From JBBTTE01 sp038064375 (GTDB lineage: Bacteria; Patescibacteriota; Saccharimonadia; Saccharimonadales; UBA4665), in contig JBBTTF010000004.1 in assembly GCA_038064375.1 (NCBI GenBank), forward strand, positions 68,658 to 132,657: a DNA stretch of 64,000 nucleotides, read 5' to 3'. Under the pieces are notes generated by a model. It made no database searches and was not told the origin of the DNA. It saw only the letters and a list, made by a program, of their open reading frames with translations. The position numbers and the translations under genes were made by a program. Positions 7,957 through 16,359 of the stretch are shown one piece after another. Within the stretch, counting starts at the first letter, position 1. Each line of letters opens with the position of its first letter.

Positions 7957-8622
7957 ATGAACAAACATAACCAAGATGGTGCCGTCAGTGGCGTAGTGAT
8001 TTCCTTGGTGTTTGCGATTTTATTACTGCTTGGAGCAATTGGCTTTGGCGCATGGGCCTACACTAGTCGACAAGACTATAAGGACAACGTCGATGCCAAG
8101 GTGTCAGTGGCCGAGGAAGCAGCCCGCAAAGACGAGAGCATCAAGAAGGACAAGCAGTTTGTCGAAGATTATAAGAAACCCCTCAAAACTTACATTGGTC
8201 CCGATGCTTACGGTAGCCTCGTAATAACTTACCCCAAGACATGGAGCGGTTACGTTGACGACACAGGCACAGGCAACGCAACAGTCGATGGTTACTTTGC
8301 GCCGGGTATAGTTCCGTCCAAGGAGGATAAGGATTCGGTCTTTGCTCTAAGAGTGCAGATAGTCAACCAGACCTATAGTCAGACTTTGAAGGCACTAGAA
8401 AGTAAGCAAGAAGACGGCAAACTTAAGGCTGAGGCTTACGCCTTGCCCAAGCTTCCCAAAGTTGTGGGCGTAAAGGTAACTGGTGAACTGGATAGTCAAA
8501 AAACCGGAACAATGGTTATTTTGCCGCTAAGATCACAGACCCTGCAGATCTGGACAGAAGGCACGCAGTACCTAAACGACTACAACAACAATATCTTGCC
8601 CAACTTTAGCTTTTCCCCTTAA
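7957..8622 (+). CDS. Membrane-anchored extracytoplasmic hypothetical protein
   Basis: 221 aa. A short charged N-terminus, then one strong membrane segment (about residues 11-32) and a long exported domain starting with a Lys/Glu/Asp-rich helical stretch. The rest is a beta-rich domain with YGSLVITYPKTWSGYV and ends in NNNILPNFSFSP; the pattern recalls PsbP/LpqN-like domains, but I cannot assign it firmly. No lipobox Cys is visible. It has its own leaderless-type promoter. Confidence 0.7.
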   Translation: MNKHNQDGAVSGVVISLVFAILLLLGAIGFGAWAYTSRQDYKDNVDAKVSVAEEAARKDESIKKDKQFVEDYKKPLKTYIGPDAYGSLVITYPKTWSGYVDDTGTGNATVDGYFAPGIVPSKEDKDSVFALRVQIVNQTYSQTLKALESKQEDGKLKAEAYALPKLPKVVGVKVTGELDSQKTGTMVILPLRSQTLQIWTEGTQYLNDYNNNILPNFSFSP

Positions 8623-8713
8623 GCTTAGCTTTATTTCGTCACAAAAAACTAACTATTGCTAGTTGATTTGAGCTATACTTGAGTCAGCAGATAAGTGAGG
8701 GTAACAACTGTTC

Positions 8714-9430
8714 ATGGCGCAGCAACACGGTAGCGATTCAGGGGTTTTGTCACAAGAATTGCTGCTTAGTGTCGCCGAAGAACTCAAACTGCCTTTATTA
8801 CAGATAGCGCGCAAAGCAGAACAGTACGAACTAACAGGGCAAGGCAACATTGCCGAGATTCGCACTTCGGCAGACTCGGCTCTTAGATTATTAGATAACT
8901 ACGCCCTAGGCGTAAGATTGGCCCTTGAGCCAGAACCTTTGGCCGTTGAGTCAGTCTCCGTATCATCGGTACTTTATGATACTGGCCAGCAGCTCGATGC
9001 TATGGCCAAGTCGTACGGGGTAGAGCTCGAGCTGTCGATTGCTGGTCGTTACGGGCCGGTGTTGGCGCACCGTCAGGGTTTGCAAGCAGCGCTTGTTAGT
9101 CTCGGCGCGGCCCTGATTGAGGCTTTGCCGGCTCAGGGTAGTCCGCAGCTCAAGCTGCAGCTAGCTACTCACCGCAGTCGCTATGGTATTGTCGCCGGTC
9201 TTTACGCCGAGACTAAGCAGGTTAGTAACGAAGCCCTCCAGAAGGGTCGTCGTCTCAGTCGACACAGTCGCCAGCCTTTGATGAACATGTCCCACACCAG
9301 CGGTGCAGGCGTGTTTGTGGCTGACACCATCCTCAATGCTATGAACCTCCACCTAACGGCCTCACGCCACAATCGCTTGTACGGAATCGGCACCGTTCTG
9401 CAACCTAATCACCAACTGCACTTGGTTTAG
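8714..9430 (+). CDS. Degenerate histidine kinase-like protein (no phosphoacceptor His)
   Basis: 238 aa, soluble. The order of parts follows a HisKA plus HATPase module without sensor or membrane regions. The H-box, usually S-H-E/Q-L-R-T-P-L, reads AEELKLPL at residues 21-28, so the His is Glu22. The helix where the N-box Asn would be reads ALVSLGAALIEA, with no Asn. A weak G-box relic (GAGVFVADTILNAM) is near the C-terminus. ATP binding and autophosphorylation therefore look lost. It is 2 nt upstream of a receiver that has also lost its Asp, and then recO follows. A weak GAGG at 8697-8700 is 13 nt from the ATG. Confidence 0.6.
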   Translation: MAQQHGSDSGVLSQELLLSVAEELKLPLLQIARKAEQYELTGQGNIAEIRTSADSALRLLDNYALGVRLALEPEPLAVESVSVSSVLYDTGQQLDAMAKSYGVELELSIAGRYGPVLAHRQGLQAALVSLGAALIEALPAQGSPQLKLQLATHRSRYGIVAGLYAETKQVSNEALQKGRRLSRHSRQPLMNMSHTSGAGVFVADTILNAMNLHLTASRHNRLYGIGTVLQPNHQLHLV

Positions 9431-9432
9431 TC

Positions 9433-9819
9433 ATGGCACAGATTCTATTGATTGAACCTGACCGAATTCTGACTGAGACATATGGCCGAACCCTGACTGC
9501 TAAAGGGCATCGAGTCATGGCTTGCTTTACGGCGCAAGCGGCAATTCAGGCCGCAGACAAGCAGCGGCCCGATCTTGTTGTGTTGGAGCTGCAGCTGGTG
9601 GAGCATTCTGGTATCGAGTTTTTGTACGAATTCCGCAGTTATCCAGAGTGGCAGGGGATACCAGTAATTATTCAGACTACGGTACCGCCCAGCGAGTTCA
9701 GCGACAATTGGGAACTTTTGCGTGGTGAGCTCGGCGTTGAGACCTATCTCTACAAGCCACAGACCACACTCCAGAACCTAATCGACGCCATACAGGAACA
9801 GCTCTCGGTACCAGCGTGA
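9433..9819 (+). CDS. Pseudo-receiver (phosphoacceptor Asp replaced by Glu)
   Basis: 128 aa, a stand-alone receiver fold. The acidic pocket is reduced to IEPD (residues 7-10). The phosphoacceptor position reads PDLVVLELQL, so Asp is Glu52, a change known in other receivers to mimic phosphorylation. The switch Thr (IIQTT) and the conserved Lys (YLYKP) remain. It lies 2 nt after the degenerate kinase gene and overlaps recO by 4 nt (GTGA at 9816), so all three are likely cotranscribed. A constitutive protein-binding role is inferred. Confidence 0.8.
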   Translation: MAQILLIEPDRILTETYGRTLTAKGHRVMACFTAQAAIQAADKQRPDLVVLELQLVEHSGIEFLYEFRSYPEWQGIPVIIQTTVPPSEFSDNWELLRGELGVETYLYKPQTTLQNLIDAIQEQLSVPA

Positions 9820-10508
9820 AGCAGCTACTCACAAAAGGAATTATCTTGAGTCGTACCGACTACGGTGAAGCCGATCGCATTATTACGGTGCTAACGCCGG
9901 AGCAGGGTAAGCTCAGTCTAATGGCTCGTGGGGTGCGCAAGCCCAAGAGTCGTTTGGCTGGTGGTATTGAGCTTTTTAGCACAGCCGAGATTACTTATCT
10001 AAACGGTCGTGGTGCTATCGGCACTTTGGTGTCGGCACGCTTGATCAAGTACTACTCGTCGATCGTCAAGGATATCGACCGCGTGCAACTTGGCTACGAG
10101 CTGATCAAGATGCTACACCGTGCCACTGAGGATCAGCCGGAGTCGGATTATTATGATCTGTTGGAGCAAGCTTACGCGGCTCTCGACACGGCGTCGATCG
10201 ACACGGCGCTGATCCGTCTTTGGTTCCAAGCCCAGCTGCTGAGATTCGCTGGTCACAGCCCCAATCTCAAGACCGACACAGAAGGACGCAAGCTTGCAAT
10301 AGACACTAATTACAACTTCGATTTTGACGAAATGGCTTTCACCGATCACAAGGCGGGGCAGTTCGAAGCCGCCCAGATCAAATTTTTGCGACTATTATTC
10401 AGCGGCAATTCGCCAAAAGTTCTTTCACAAATAGAAGGCCACGAAGCCCTAGCCAAATTCTGCCAACCTTTAGTACTGACTATGCTCCAGACCCACATAC
10501 GCACATAA
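9816..10508 (+). CDS. recO: DNA repair protein RecO
   Basis: Recombination mediator that helps load RecA at SSB-coated single strands. 230 aa, typical length. The N-terminal OB-fold shows GIILSRTDYGEADRIITVLT and GKLSLMARGVRKPKSRLAG, the family hallmark. The helical C-terminus is divergent and I see no zinc-binding Cys cluster. The start is GTG at 9816, overlapping the preceding stop codon. Confidence 0.93.
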   Translation: MKQLLTKGIILSRTDYGEADRIITVLTPEQGKLSLMARGVRKPKSRLAGGIELFSTAEITYLNGRGAIGTLVSARLIKYYSSIVKDIDRVQLGYELIKMLHRATEDQPESDYYDLLEQAYAALDTASIDTALIRLWFQAQLLRFAGHSPNLKTDTEGRKLAIDTNYNFDFDEMAFTDHKAGQFEAAQIKFLRLLFSGNSPKVLSQIEGHEALAKFCQPLVLTMLQTHIRT

Positions 10509-10512
10509 ACCC

Positions 10513-10541
10513 TTGCTCAAAACAACAAAATATTGTAATAT
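10513..10541 (+). promoter_or_regulatory. Promoter of the 10550 gene
   Basis: TTGCTC (10513-10518), a 17-bp spacer and TAATAT (10536-10541). The -10 ends 8 nt before the ATG, consistent with a leaderless mRNA. Confidence 0.65.
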
Positions 10542-10549
10542 AACATCTT

Positions 10550-11398
10550 ATGGCATTTGGCGGAGAAAAACACGTTTCGGAACCGAGTCCTTTCGAGCGT
10601 CTTGATAACGAGCTACCTATAAAGTACACGCTACCCTTTGATTGGGGCCTGTTTAAGATTACCGAAGATGCCTACGAACAATATGGACTTACGCCTCTGG
10701 TAGAGGGATTTAAGAGCACTGATGTGCCACTTGAGTCAGAATCGTTTGCCAAGGCTGTTATTCGAGTTGTCGGCCCATCTGAACTGCCAGAGCAAACTGA
10801 CCCTACAGGGGAATTCTATATGCAAGCGACGCGAGACAAAACTGTTCGGGTCGACACTGGCTTCAGAAATCCATCAACTTTTATTCGATCTATGGTTGAC
10901 GGTCAGATTGCAGCGTCAGGAGTTGAACTAGATGATGACCAAGTCGAGGAACTGCGCGATAGATTCGAGGGATATAAGTCGCAAATATTGATACACACAA
11001 TTGCCGAATCCGTCAGCGAAAACATCAATAGTCTGTATATAGAAATGATTCAACGCGAGCAGAAAGCAATTGCGTTACGCAGTTCTGCTGTTGTTTTGGG
11101 AGGTGTTGCTGCGGTCTCGTCAGTGGCAGGGCACAATATGTTAAAAGCATCTAAATTCTCTAAAACAGGGAATTCCGCAGCTCTTATAGGCGCTTTGGGA
11201 GTTGGGGCATACGGGATGAAAAAGATAATGGACAGTCTAGGCGGCTCCGAACGAATCTTCGAAGTACTTGAGCTAACCGACGAGCTAGCCGACTTTATGG
11301 GATTTGATATTTACGATGCATTCTCGACTGACCGTTTTGATGAAAGGTTCAGTGAGATAGCCGAACTTGGCGAAGCAGATAGCGACGACACACTTTAG
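10550..11398 (+). CDS. Hypothetical protein, 282 aa
   Basis: Not recognised. The N-terminal two thirds are acidic and soluble-looking. Residues about 180-225 contain two short Ala/Gly/Val-rich hydrophobic stretches (SSAVVLGGVAAVSSVAG and SAALIGALGVGAYGM) that could form a membrane hairpin. The C-terminus is very acidic (ELADFMGFDIYDA, EADSDD). It is a single-gene unit with its own promoter upstream of glyQS. Confidence 0.65.
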   Translation: MAFGGEKHVSEPSPFERLDNELPIKYTLPFDWGLFKITEDAYEQYGLTPLVEGFKSTDVPLESESFAKAVIRVVGPSELPEQTDPTGEFYMQATRDKTVRVDTGFRNPSTFIRSMVDGQIAASGVELDDDQVEELRDRFEGYKSQILIHTIAESVSENINSLYIEMIQREQKAIALRSSAVVLGGVAAVSSVAGHNMLKASKFSKTGNSAALIGALGVGAYGMKKIMDSLGGSERIFEVLELTDELADFMGFDIYDAFSTDRFDERFSEIAELGEADSDDTL

Positions 11399-11441
11399 CC
11401 ACTGTACGCCAGAGGCGTGAACCTATATAATCTATCTCTAG

Positions 11442-12869
11442 ATGAGCGTAGTAAAACTAGAAGACATTGTTAGCCTGTGCAAGCGCCGTGGTTTTATCTA
11501 CCAAGGTAGTGAAATCTATGGTGGCCTAGCTGGTACTTGGGACTACGGACCACTCGGTGTTGCTCTCAAGAAGAACATCATGGACCTCTGGTGGAAGACC
11601 TTCGTCGAAGACCGCGATGACATGTACGGCGTTGACGCTGCAATCCTCATGAATCAGAAGGTCTGGCAGGCTAGTGGCCACGTCGATACCTTTACTGATC
11701 CTTTGGTTGAATGCTCCAACTGTAAGTCTCGCTTCCGCGCCGACAAGATCGACACCAGCAAATGCCCAACTTGCGGCAAAGAAGGCACTTTTGGAGAACC
11801 ACGTCAGTTTAATATGATGTTCGAAACAAAAATTGGCCCTACTGCGGATGTAGTGGCAGAGGTAAAAGCGACAAAAAAAGAACTGAGTGATGTTCTAGAG
11901 GATTTAGAAAAAAGTAATGAAGATGAAGTCTCGCTTCCTATAAGTACGAGTCTACGTGATGCGGTAGGTGCTAATACGGTTTGGTTACGTCCAGAAACAG
12001 CCCAAGGCATCTTCACCAATTACAAGAACGTCGTTGATAGTTTCTATCCAGATTTGCCGTTTGGTATGGCGCAGCAGGGTAAGGCGTTTCGTAATGAGAT
12101 AAGTCCGCGTGACTTTGTGTTCCGAAGCCGTGAGTTTGAGCAGATGGAGATCGAGTTTTTCGTTCATCCAGACAATTGGGAAGAAGCTTTTGAACAATGG
12201 GTCAAAGATATCGAGTCATTCCTGCGTGAGCTCGGTTTACCAGATGACAAAGTTCACAAGCTAGAAGTGCCAGACGATGACCGTGCACACTACAGTAAAC
12301 GTACGATAGACTTTGAGTTCGACTTCCCAATTGGTAAGGAAGAATTGCTTGGCCTCGCGTACCGCACTGACTTCGATCTTATGAATATTCAGAATGCCTC
12401 CGGTAAAAATATGGAATACCGGCCCAAGGACAGCAGCACGCCATTTGTGCCACACGTAATCGAGCCAAGCTTTGGTGTCGAGCGAGCCATCATGGCTGTC
12501 CTGACATCGGCATACACAGAAGACGAAGTCAATGGCGAAAAGCGCAGCTATCTCAAGCTACCAACCCATGTCGCCCCTGTAAAAGTCGCCGTCAGCCCAC
12601 TCCTCAAGAACAAACCAGAACTAGTTGAGAAGGCACGAGAAGTCTACAAGACACTCAAGGCTGAGTTCGGTAACGTCATGTGGGACGACAACGGCAACAT
12701 CGGCAAACGCTACCGTCGCCAAGACGAAATCGGCACGCCATACTGTGTCGTCATCGACTTCGACACCCTAGAAGGCGACACCAAAGACACCGTCACTGTG
12801 CGTAATCGCGATACTACAGAGCAAGAACGAGTAATAATTAGTGATTTAAAGGACAGATTGCATGGCTAA
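11442..12869 (+). CDS. glyQS: Glycyl-tRNA synthetase (dimeric type)
   Basis: Charges tRNA-Gly. 475 aa, class II. Motifs: the N-terminal GGLAGTWDYGPLG, a zinc ribbon CSNCK...CPTCGKEG (about residues 88-110), motif 2 FRNEISPRDFVFRSREFEQMEIEFF, and a C-terminal anticodon-binding domain beginning near THVAPVKVAVSPL. Between FNMMFETKIGP and WLRPETAQG there are roughly 35-40 extra residues, Lys/Glu/Asp-rich and encoded by visibly more A+T-rich DNA, at a place where the family normally has about ten. TATAAT (11426-11431) lies 10 nt before the ATG and there is no Shine-Dalgarno. Confidence 0.95.
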   Translation: MSVVKLEDIVSLCKRRGFIYQGSEIYGGLAGTWDYGPLGVALKKNIMDLWWKTFVEDRDDMYGVDAAILMNQKVWQASGHVDTFTDPLVECSNCKSRFRADKIDTSKCPTCGKEGTFGEPRQFNMMFETKIGPTADVVAEVKATKKELSDVLEDLEKSNEDEVSLPISTSLRDAVGANTVWLRPETAQGIFTNYKNVVDSFYPDLPFGMAQQGKAFRNEISPRDFVFRSREFEQMEIEFFVHPDNWEEAFEQWVKDIESFLRELGLPDDKVHKLEVPDDDRAHYSKRTIDFEFDFPIGKEELLGLAYRTDFDLMNIQNASGKNMEYRPKDSSTPFVPHVIEPSFGVERAIMAVLTSAYTEDEVNGEKRSYLKLPTHVAPVKVAVSPLLKNKPELVEKAREVYKTLKAEFGNVMWDDNGNIGKRYRRQDEIGTPYCVVIDFDTLEGDTKDTVTVRNRDTTEQERVIISDLKDRLHG

Positions 12870-13203
12870 ATTCTTAATAGCTTATTCGAAAGTTATAGCG
12901 CTGAGAGATAACCTTCCAGCAAGTACAAGCGTTGAATCGTATTATATTGAACAGTATCACTCATTGCTTGAGTCGTTCAGAGAGGTGATTGGTGATGATG
13001 TCGATGAGTTTAGAGTCGAAGACACTGAAATTAAGCCAAGGGTTATCAGCCATGGTCGATCAATAGGTACTAGATATTCAGCCAAATCATATTGCTCCAA
13101 AAATAAGTTGCTGTCAAAACTCGAAGGCTTGCTTAACTATATTACAATGCAGAGTCCCAAAGAAGACAAAGAGAAAATCATCGGTTTTAGAAGTACACAA
13201 TAG
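12862..13203 (+). CDS. Hypothetical protein, 113 aa
   Basis: Not recognised. Small, charged and soluble-looking, with a predicted helical region YYIEQYHSLLESFREVI. AAAGGA lies about 8 nt before the ATG at 12862 and the gene overlaps the end of glyQS by 8 nt, so it is probably cotranscribed with it. Base composition is more A+T-rich than in glyQS. Confidence 0.6.
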   Translation: MAKFLIAYSKVIALRDNLPASTSVESYYIEQYHSLLESFREVIGDDVDEFRVEDTEIKPRVISHGRSIGTRYSAKSYCSKNKLLSKLEGLLNYITMQSPKEDKEKIIGFRSTQ

Positions 13204-13326
13204 TCCTAACTGGCGCAATTCATAATAATGACCTACTAAGCAGCGCTGGGGTTATAAGTTCCGGTTCGGAATGTTCGAGATTCCTGAGAGTGACTTCGAG
13301 TTGATTAAAAGTGCTATGATTTAGCT

Positions 13327-13851
13327 GTGACAAGAATGATTACCGAATATCATGATTATAACGATACGTGCGATATAAGGCTCGTTGATCTGAAGCTTGA
13401 TAACTTGCCAGCTTCAATTGAAGTTGAAGGCGCCAAGCTATACAAAAAGACGGAGTTCCATATAACGTTGGTTAGCGCTAAGAGTGTGCTTAGATCTATT
13501 GAAGGGGAGCCAAGTTTGGAGAGTTTAGGCGATGAAATTGTCGAAGAATTTAAGAAGTTTATAACCGCAAATCAGATCAAAGACTATACCTTGCTGCCTG
13601 AGTTTCGGCTACTTAAGCGTGGTGACAGTAAGACCCTAGTGACGATGGTTAAGATTGATAATAACCAAAAATTCTTTGATTTATTGCGCGAAAAGTACGG
13701 TGCTAAAATACCAGATCAGCCTACTCACATAACCATATATTCGTTTGATCCTGAAACAGGCTTGTATATTAACTCCGCGGCTGAGCTAGAGCGCGACACG
13801 CACATTGTAGACGTGCCGGAACTTCAAAATCTTGCTAAGATTGAGCCATGA
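13327..13851 (+). CDS. 2H phosphoesterase-like protein
   Basis: 174 aa. Two HxT-type motifs, FHITL (about residue 43) and THITIY (about residue 139), are spaced as in the 2H phosphoesterase superfamily (LigT/CPDase/YjcG-like), which hydrolyse 2',3'-cyclic or related nucleotide phosphodiesters. The overall sequence is otherwise unfamiliar, so the substrate is unknown. The start is taken as GTG 13327, with a TATGAT -10 box (13315-13320) 6 nt upstream; an in-frame ATG at 13336 is the alternative. It overlaps the cyclase gene by 4 nt. Confidence 0.65.
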   Translation: MTRMITEYHDYNDTCDIRLVDLKLDNLPASIEVEGAKLYKKTEFHITLVSAKSVLRSIEGEPSLESLGDEIVEEFKKFITANQIKDYTLLPEFRLLKRGDSKTLVTMVKIDNNQKFFDLLREKYGAKIPDQPTHITIYSFDPETGLYINSAAELERDTHIVDVPELQNLAKIEP

Positions 13852-14459
13852 AGATAATAGACCTCTCAGTAGTAGTTGACCAAGATACGCCAGCTTACCC
13901 AGGCGATCCCAAGATTAGCATTGAGACGATAGGACAGTTCGATACAGTTGGCTATAACGATCATCAGGTGACATTCGGCATCCATTCCTCTGGTACGCAT
14001 ATTGACGCGCCGTGGCATATGGTCAAGGATGGCAAGAAGCTTGATGAAGTTGATATAGAGCAGTTTGTTGGGCGTGGTCGTTATATTAAGGCCGCAACTC
14101 TAGACCTAGAAGCTATTCAGCAGGCAGGCATCGAAGAAGGGGACATCGTCTTGCTAGATACGGGCATGAGTGATGTTTATGGCCAAGACGAATACTACAC
14201 AGGTGACAGGCCGGCTATTACAGAGGAAATCGCTGAATATCTAGTTAGCAAGAAGATAAAGATGGTCGGCGTGGATATGTGCAGTCCTGACCAACAACCC
14301 TTTGCTGTGCATCGTATTCTGCTCGGAGCTGGTGTACTTATTATTGAGAACATGACTAATCTATCTGAACTCGAAGGCCAAGACTTCACAGTCTATGCAT
14401 TACCGACCAAGCTTCGGTTAGATGGCGCGCCAGCTCGAGTTATCGCGGTCATTAGTTAA
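13848..14459 (+). CDS. Cyclase/kynurenine formamidase-like metal-dependent hydrolase
   Basis: 203 aa, cyclase family (KynB-like). The metal-binding signature is present as IHSSGTHIDAPWHM (about residues 45-58), and DLSVVVDQDTPAYPGDP at the N-terminus is characteristic. Family members hydrolyse N-formylkynurenine, isatin and similar amides, but no kyn genes are nearby, so the substrate is open. The ATG overlaps the stop of the 2H gene (ATGA), suggesting the two act together. Confidence 0.85.
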   Translation: MKIIDLSVVVDQDTPAYPGDPKISIETIGQFDTVGYNDHQVTFGIHSSGTHIDAPWHMVKDGKKLDEVDIEQFVGRGRYIKAATLDLEAIQQAGIEEGDIVLLDTGMSDVYGQDEYYTGDRPAITEEIAEYLVSKKIKMVGVDMCSPDQQPFAVHRILLGAGVLIIENMTNLSELEGQDFTVYALPTKLRLDGAPARVIAVIS

Positions 14460-14466
14460 ACTATAC

Positions 14467-15141
14467 TCAGCCCGTAACAAAGAACCTAAAAGGCAATTTG
14501 TCATAGGCGTCCAAGATTGCCAAGAACAATATGAAGTCGATAGACAGGTGCGTGGCGATCACAAAGCCCAAAGACTTAAACTTCATGAACATATAGCCTT
14601 GGATGAGCGCAAATGGATAGATCAACAGAGGTGCCCAAGACGTAAAGCCGAGTTCGTACAAAAAGCCCGTGAACAGCACGGCTTGCAAGCCGTTGGCAAT
14701 CCAGAACTTAAAGTGTCGTCTCAAAATGGTCAGAATCGTATTGATAAAGAATAGTTCGTCCCACAAGCCGAGCGCGTTCGTGCCGATAAATAACAGAATC
14801 GTTTCCTTTGCTCCACTAACTGATGGCCAATTGTTGTAGCTGCCAGTGTTACTAAAGTAAAAAGGGAAGACAAGATACGCCAAAGCCGCACTAAATAGGA
14901 TGAAGCCAATCTTATATGGATTGAGCAGAGACTGCATTCGATAATTAAATCTGATAGCACGGCCTTGCTTGCGGCGGTAATACAAATACGGAGCCAATAC
15001 GGCAATGCTCAACCCTGAGGCCATAACTATCATGTGAGCAGGCGAGATGTCGGTATTGATTGGTGTTAGAGCTACTATGCAGAGGCTGGCAAGTATGACA
15101 AAGAGATCTTCGAGAGCGACCCTCCGATTAGCTGTTTTCAT
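14467..15141 (-). CDS. CPBP-like intramembrane protease family protein
   Basis: 224 aa with about six to seven membrane segments. The CPBP/Abi signature is recognisable but altered: WDELFFINTILTILRR stands where EExxxR is usual, followed by a YELGF helix and ATHLSIDFILF, which carries the last conserved His and Asp/Asn. A protease or bacteriocin-immunity type role is possible. The start at 15141 is preferred over an upstream in-frame start at 15225, which would run into the divergent gene; a TAAACT box lies 7 nt before 15141. It converges with the cyclase gene (7-nt gap). Confidence 0.65.
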   Translation of the reverse strand: MKTANRRVALEDLFVILASLCIVALTPINTDISPAHMIVMASGLSIAVLAPYLYYRRKQGRAIRFNYRMQSLLNPYKIGFILFSAALAYLVFPFYFSNTGSYNNWPSVSGAKETILLFIGTNALGLWDELFFINTILTILRRHFKFWIANGLQAVLFTGFLYELGFTSWAPLLIYPFALIQGYMFMKFKSLGFVIATHLSIDFILFLAILDAYDKLPFRFFVTG

Positions 15142-15213
15142 ACCGATAAGTTTAACACTCAATACTGTAAACTGCTTGCATTCAAATCCCAGTAGTATAT
15201 AAATAATCCTAAT

Positions 15214-15903
15214 ATGTTGAGACAAGGCGGTTCACCAGAAGCCGGTAGTCAGGTAGGGCTGCTACAAGGTTTACGAAATCATAGAGCTGTATTGCTTGGT
15301 ACACTGGCGGGCGTGGCGACGTTTGGGAGCATGCATAATGCGCAGGTGGCATCAGCACTGCCTACGGGAGTTGGCTACGGCGATGTTCCTGAGCAAATTG
15401 CCGATTTTATTGGCCACACACCTGCGCCAGCACCACTAGACAAAGACTACGATTATGACAAGCTTAATCTCGACAGAAACAACAAGGACCAGATTAAGTT
15501 CTATCAAGGCTGTATGTACGGTGAAGCGGGCCGCATTAGCCACGAGAACACAACTGTAAGTAGATTAGTCGGTTCTAATATTATCAATGCCAGTGTGATG
15601 TTGTCTGACGAATGTATGGCATATGCCGAATGGAAGGTTTTTGCGACCACCGAGTACAGACGTGGCAAAATGGCCAACTATGTCGAGAGCAATACCACTA
15701 TACCGGCTTTTACAAGTGAGGACGACATAGCTACTGATGTAGAATACGGCAAAGTTTACCCAATGGTTTTCTACCCGACTGATGCGACTTGCAAGCAGGA
15801 CCCGACTGTTAAGTACCGAGTTAAGTTTTCTAGTGTGCGCTACAGTCTATTTGCAAAAAAGCAGTACGTTCAAGAGACTAGCTCTAATGTGATCAGCTGC
15901 TAA
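15214..15903 (+). CDS. Secreted or membrane-anchored hypothetical protein
   Basis: 229 aa. A hydrophobic segment near residues 27-49 (AVLLGTLAGVATFGSM, then an AQVASALP cleavage-like site) suggests export. The mature part has four Cys (YQGCMYGE, SDECMAY, DATCKQD and a C-terminal VISC) that could form two disulfides. No family is recognised. AT-rich -10-like sequence (about 15196-15205) lies just before the ATG. A strong terminator follows, so it is a single-gene unit. Confidence 0.65.
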   Translation: MLRQGGSPEAGSQVGLLQGLRNHRAVLLGTLAGVATFGSMHNAQVASALPTGVGYGDVPEQIADFIGHTPAPAPLDKDYDYDKLNLDRNNKDQIKFYQGCMYGEAGRISHENTTVSRLVGSNIINASVMLSDECMAYAEWKVFATTEYRRGKMANYVESNTTIPAFTSEDDIATDVEYGKVYPMVFYPTDATCKQDPTVKYRVKFSSVRYSLFAKKQYVQETSSNVISC

Positions 15904-15916
15904 AAGGGTATATGCA

Positions 15917-15957
15917 AATAGCCAACGGGATAAAATCGCTCGTTGGCTATTGTTTTT
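15917..15957 (+). terminator. Rho-independent terminator after the 15214 gene
   Basis: A perfect 11-bp inverted repeat, AATAGCCAACG (15917-15927) and CGTTGGCTATT (15941-15951), is followed by a T-rich run to 15957. Confidence 0.85.
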
Positions 15958-15976
15958 GTAGAGCTAACTCTACTGT

Positions 15977-16228
15977 CTAATGAAAGGTGACATTTACTGG
16001 AATGTCCTTTGGTCCTTCGGCACCGATAGGTGCGTTACCTACACTAACAGCTGGCCGAATGACTGCAGCTTGGCCTTCTAGCGGACCATCCATAGGTTCA
16101 ACACTAGCTTCTACTGGTAGCTGTCCAATCTCTTGTGCTGATGGTAGAGCAGGGAGCTGAATCTCTGGATTCATTGGTGCTTGCTTAGGTGTTGCTGCAT
16201 CTATTGCTTCTGGGCTTAGTCCTGGCAT
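15977..16228 (-). CDS. Small Pro/Ala/Glu-rich protein, 83 aa
   Basis: Not recognised. Low-complexity and probably disordered, with no membrane segment. It is supported as a real gene by a strong promoter (TTGACT/TATCAT) and an AAAGGA ribosome-binding site 8-9 nt before the ATG at 16228. Unlike many neighbours it has a true leader of about 35 nt. Confidence 0.55.
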   Translation of the reverse strand: MPGLSPEAIDAATPKQAPMNPEIQLPALPSAQEIGQLPVEASVEPMDGPLEGQAAVIRPAVSVGNAPIGAEGPKDIPVNVTFH

Positions 16229-16270
16229 TTTTTGTTTCCTTTGTTTTTATTTAGTAACTGATGGTAATGT

Positions 16271-16299
16271 ATGATACACCAATATTGCCAAAAAGTCAA
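16271..16299 (-). promoter_or_regulatory. Promoter of the small Pro-rich protein gene
   Basis: Minus strand TTGACT (16294-16299), a 17-bp spacer and TATCAT (16271-16276). The start codon is about 43 nt downstream of the -10, so this is one of the few promoters here that gives a normal leader with a Shine-Dalgarno site. Confidence 0.7.
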
Positions 16300-16359
16300 G
16301 CAAGTGTTGTTCGCCAATCTGGTGAATTTGTCCCGTCAAAGGTGTTATGATTGATGAAT

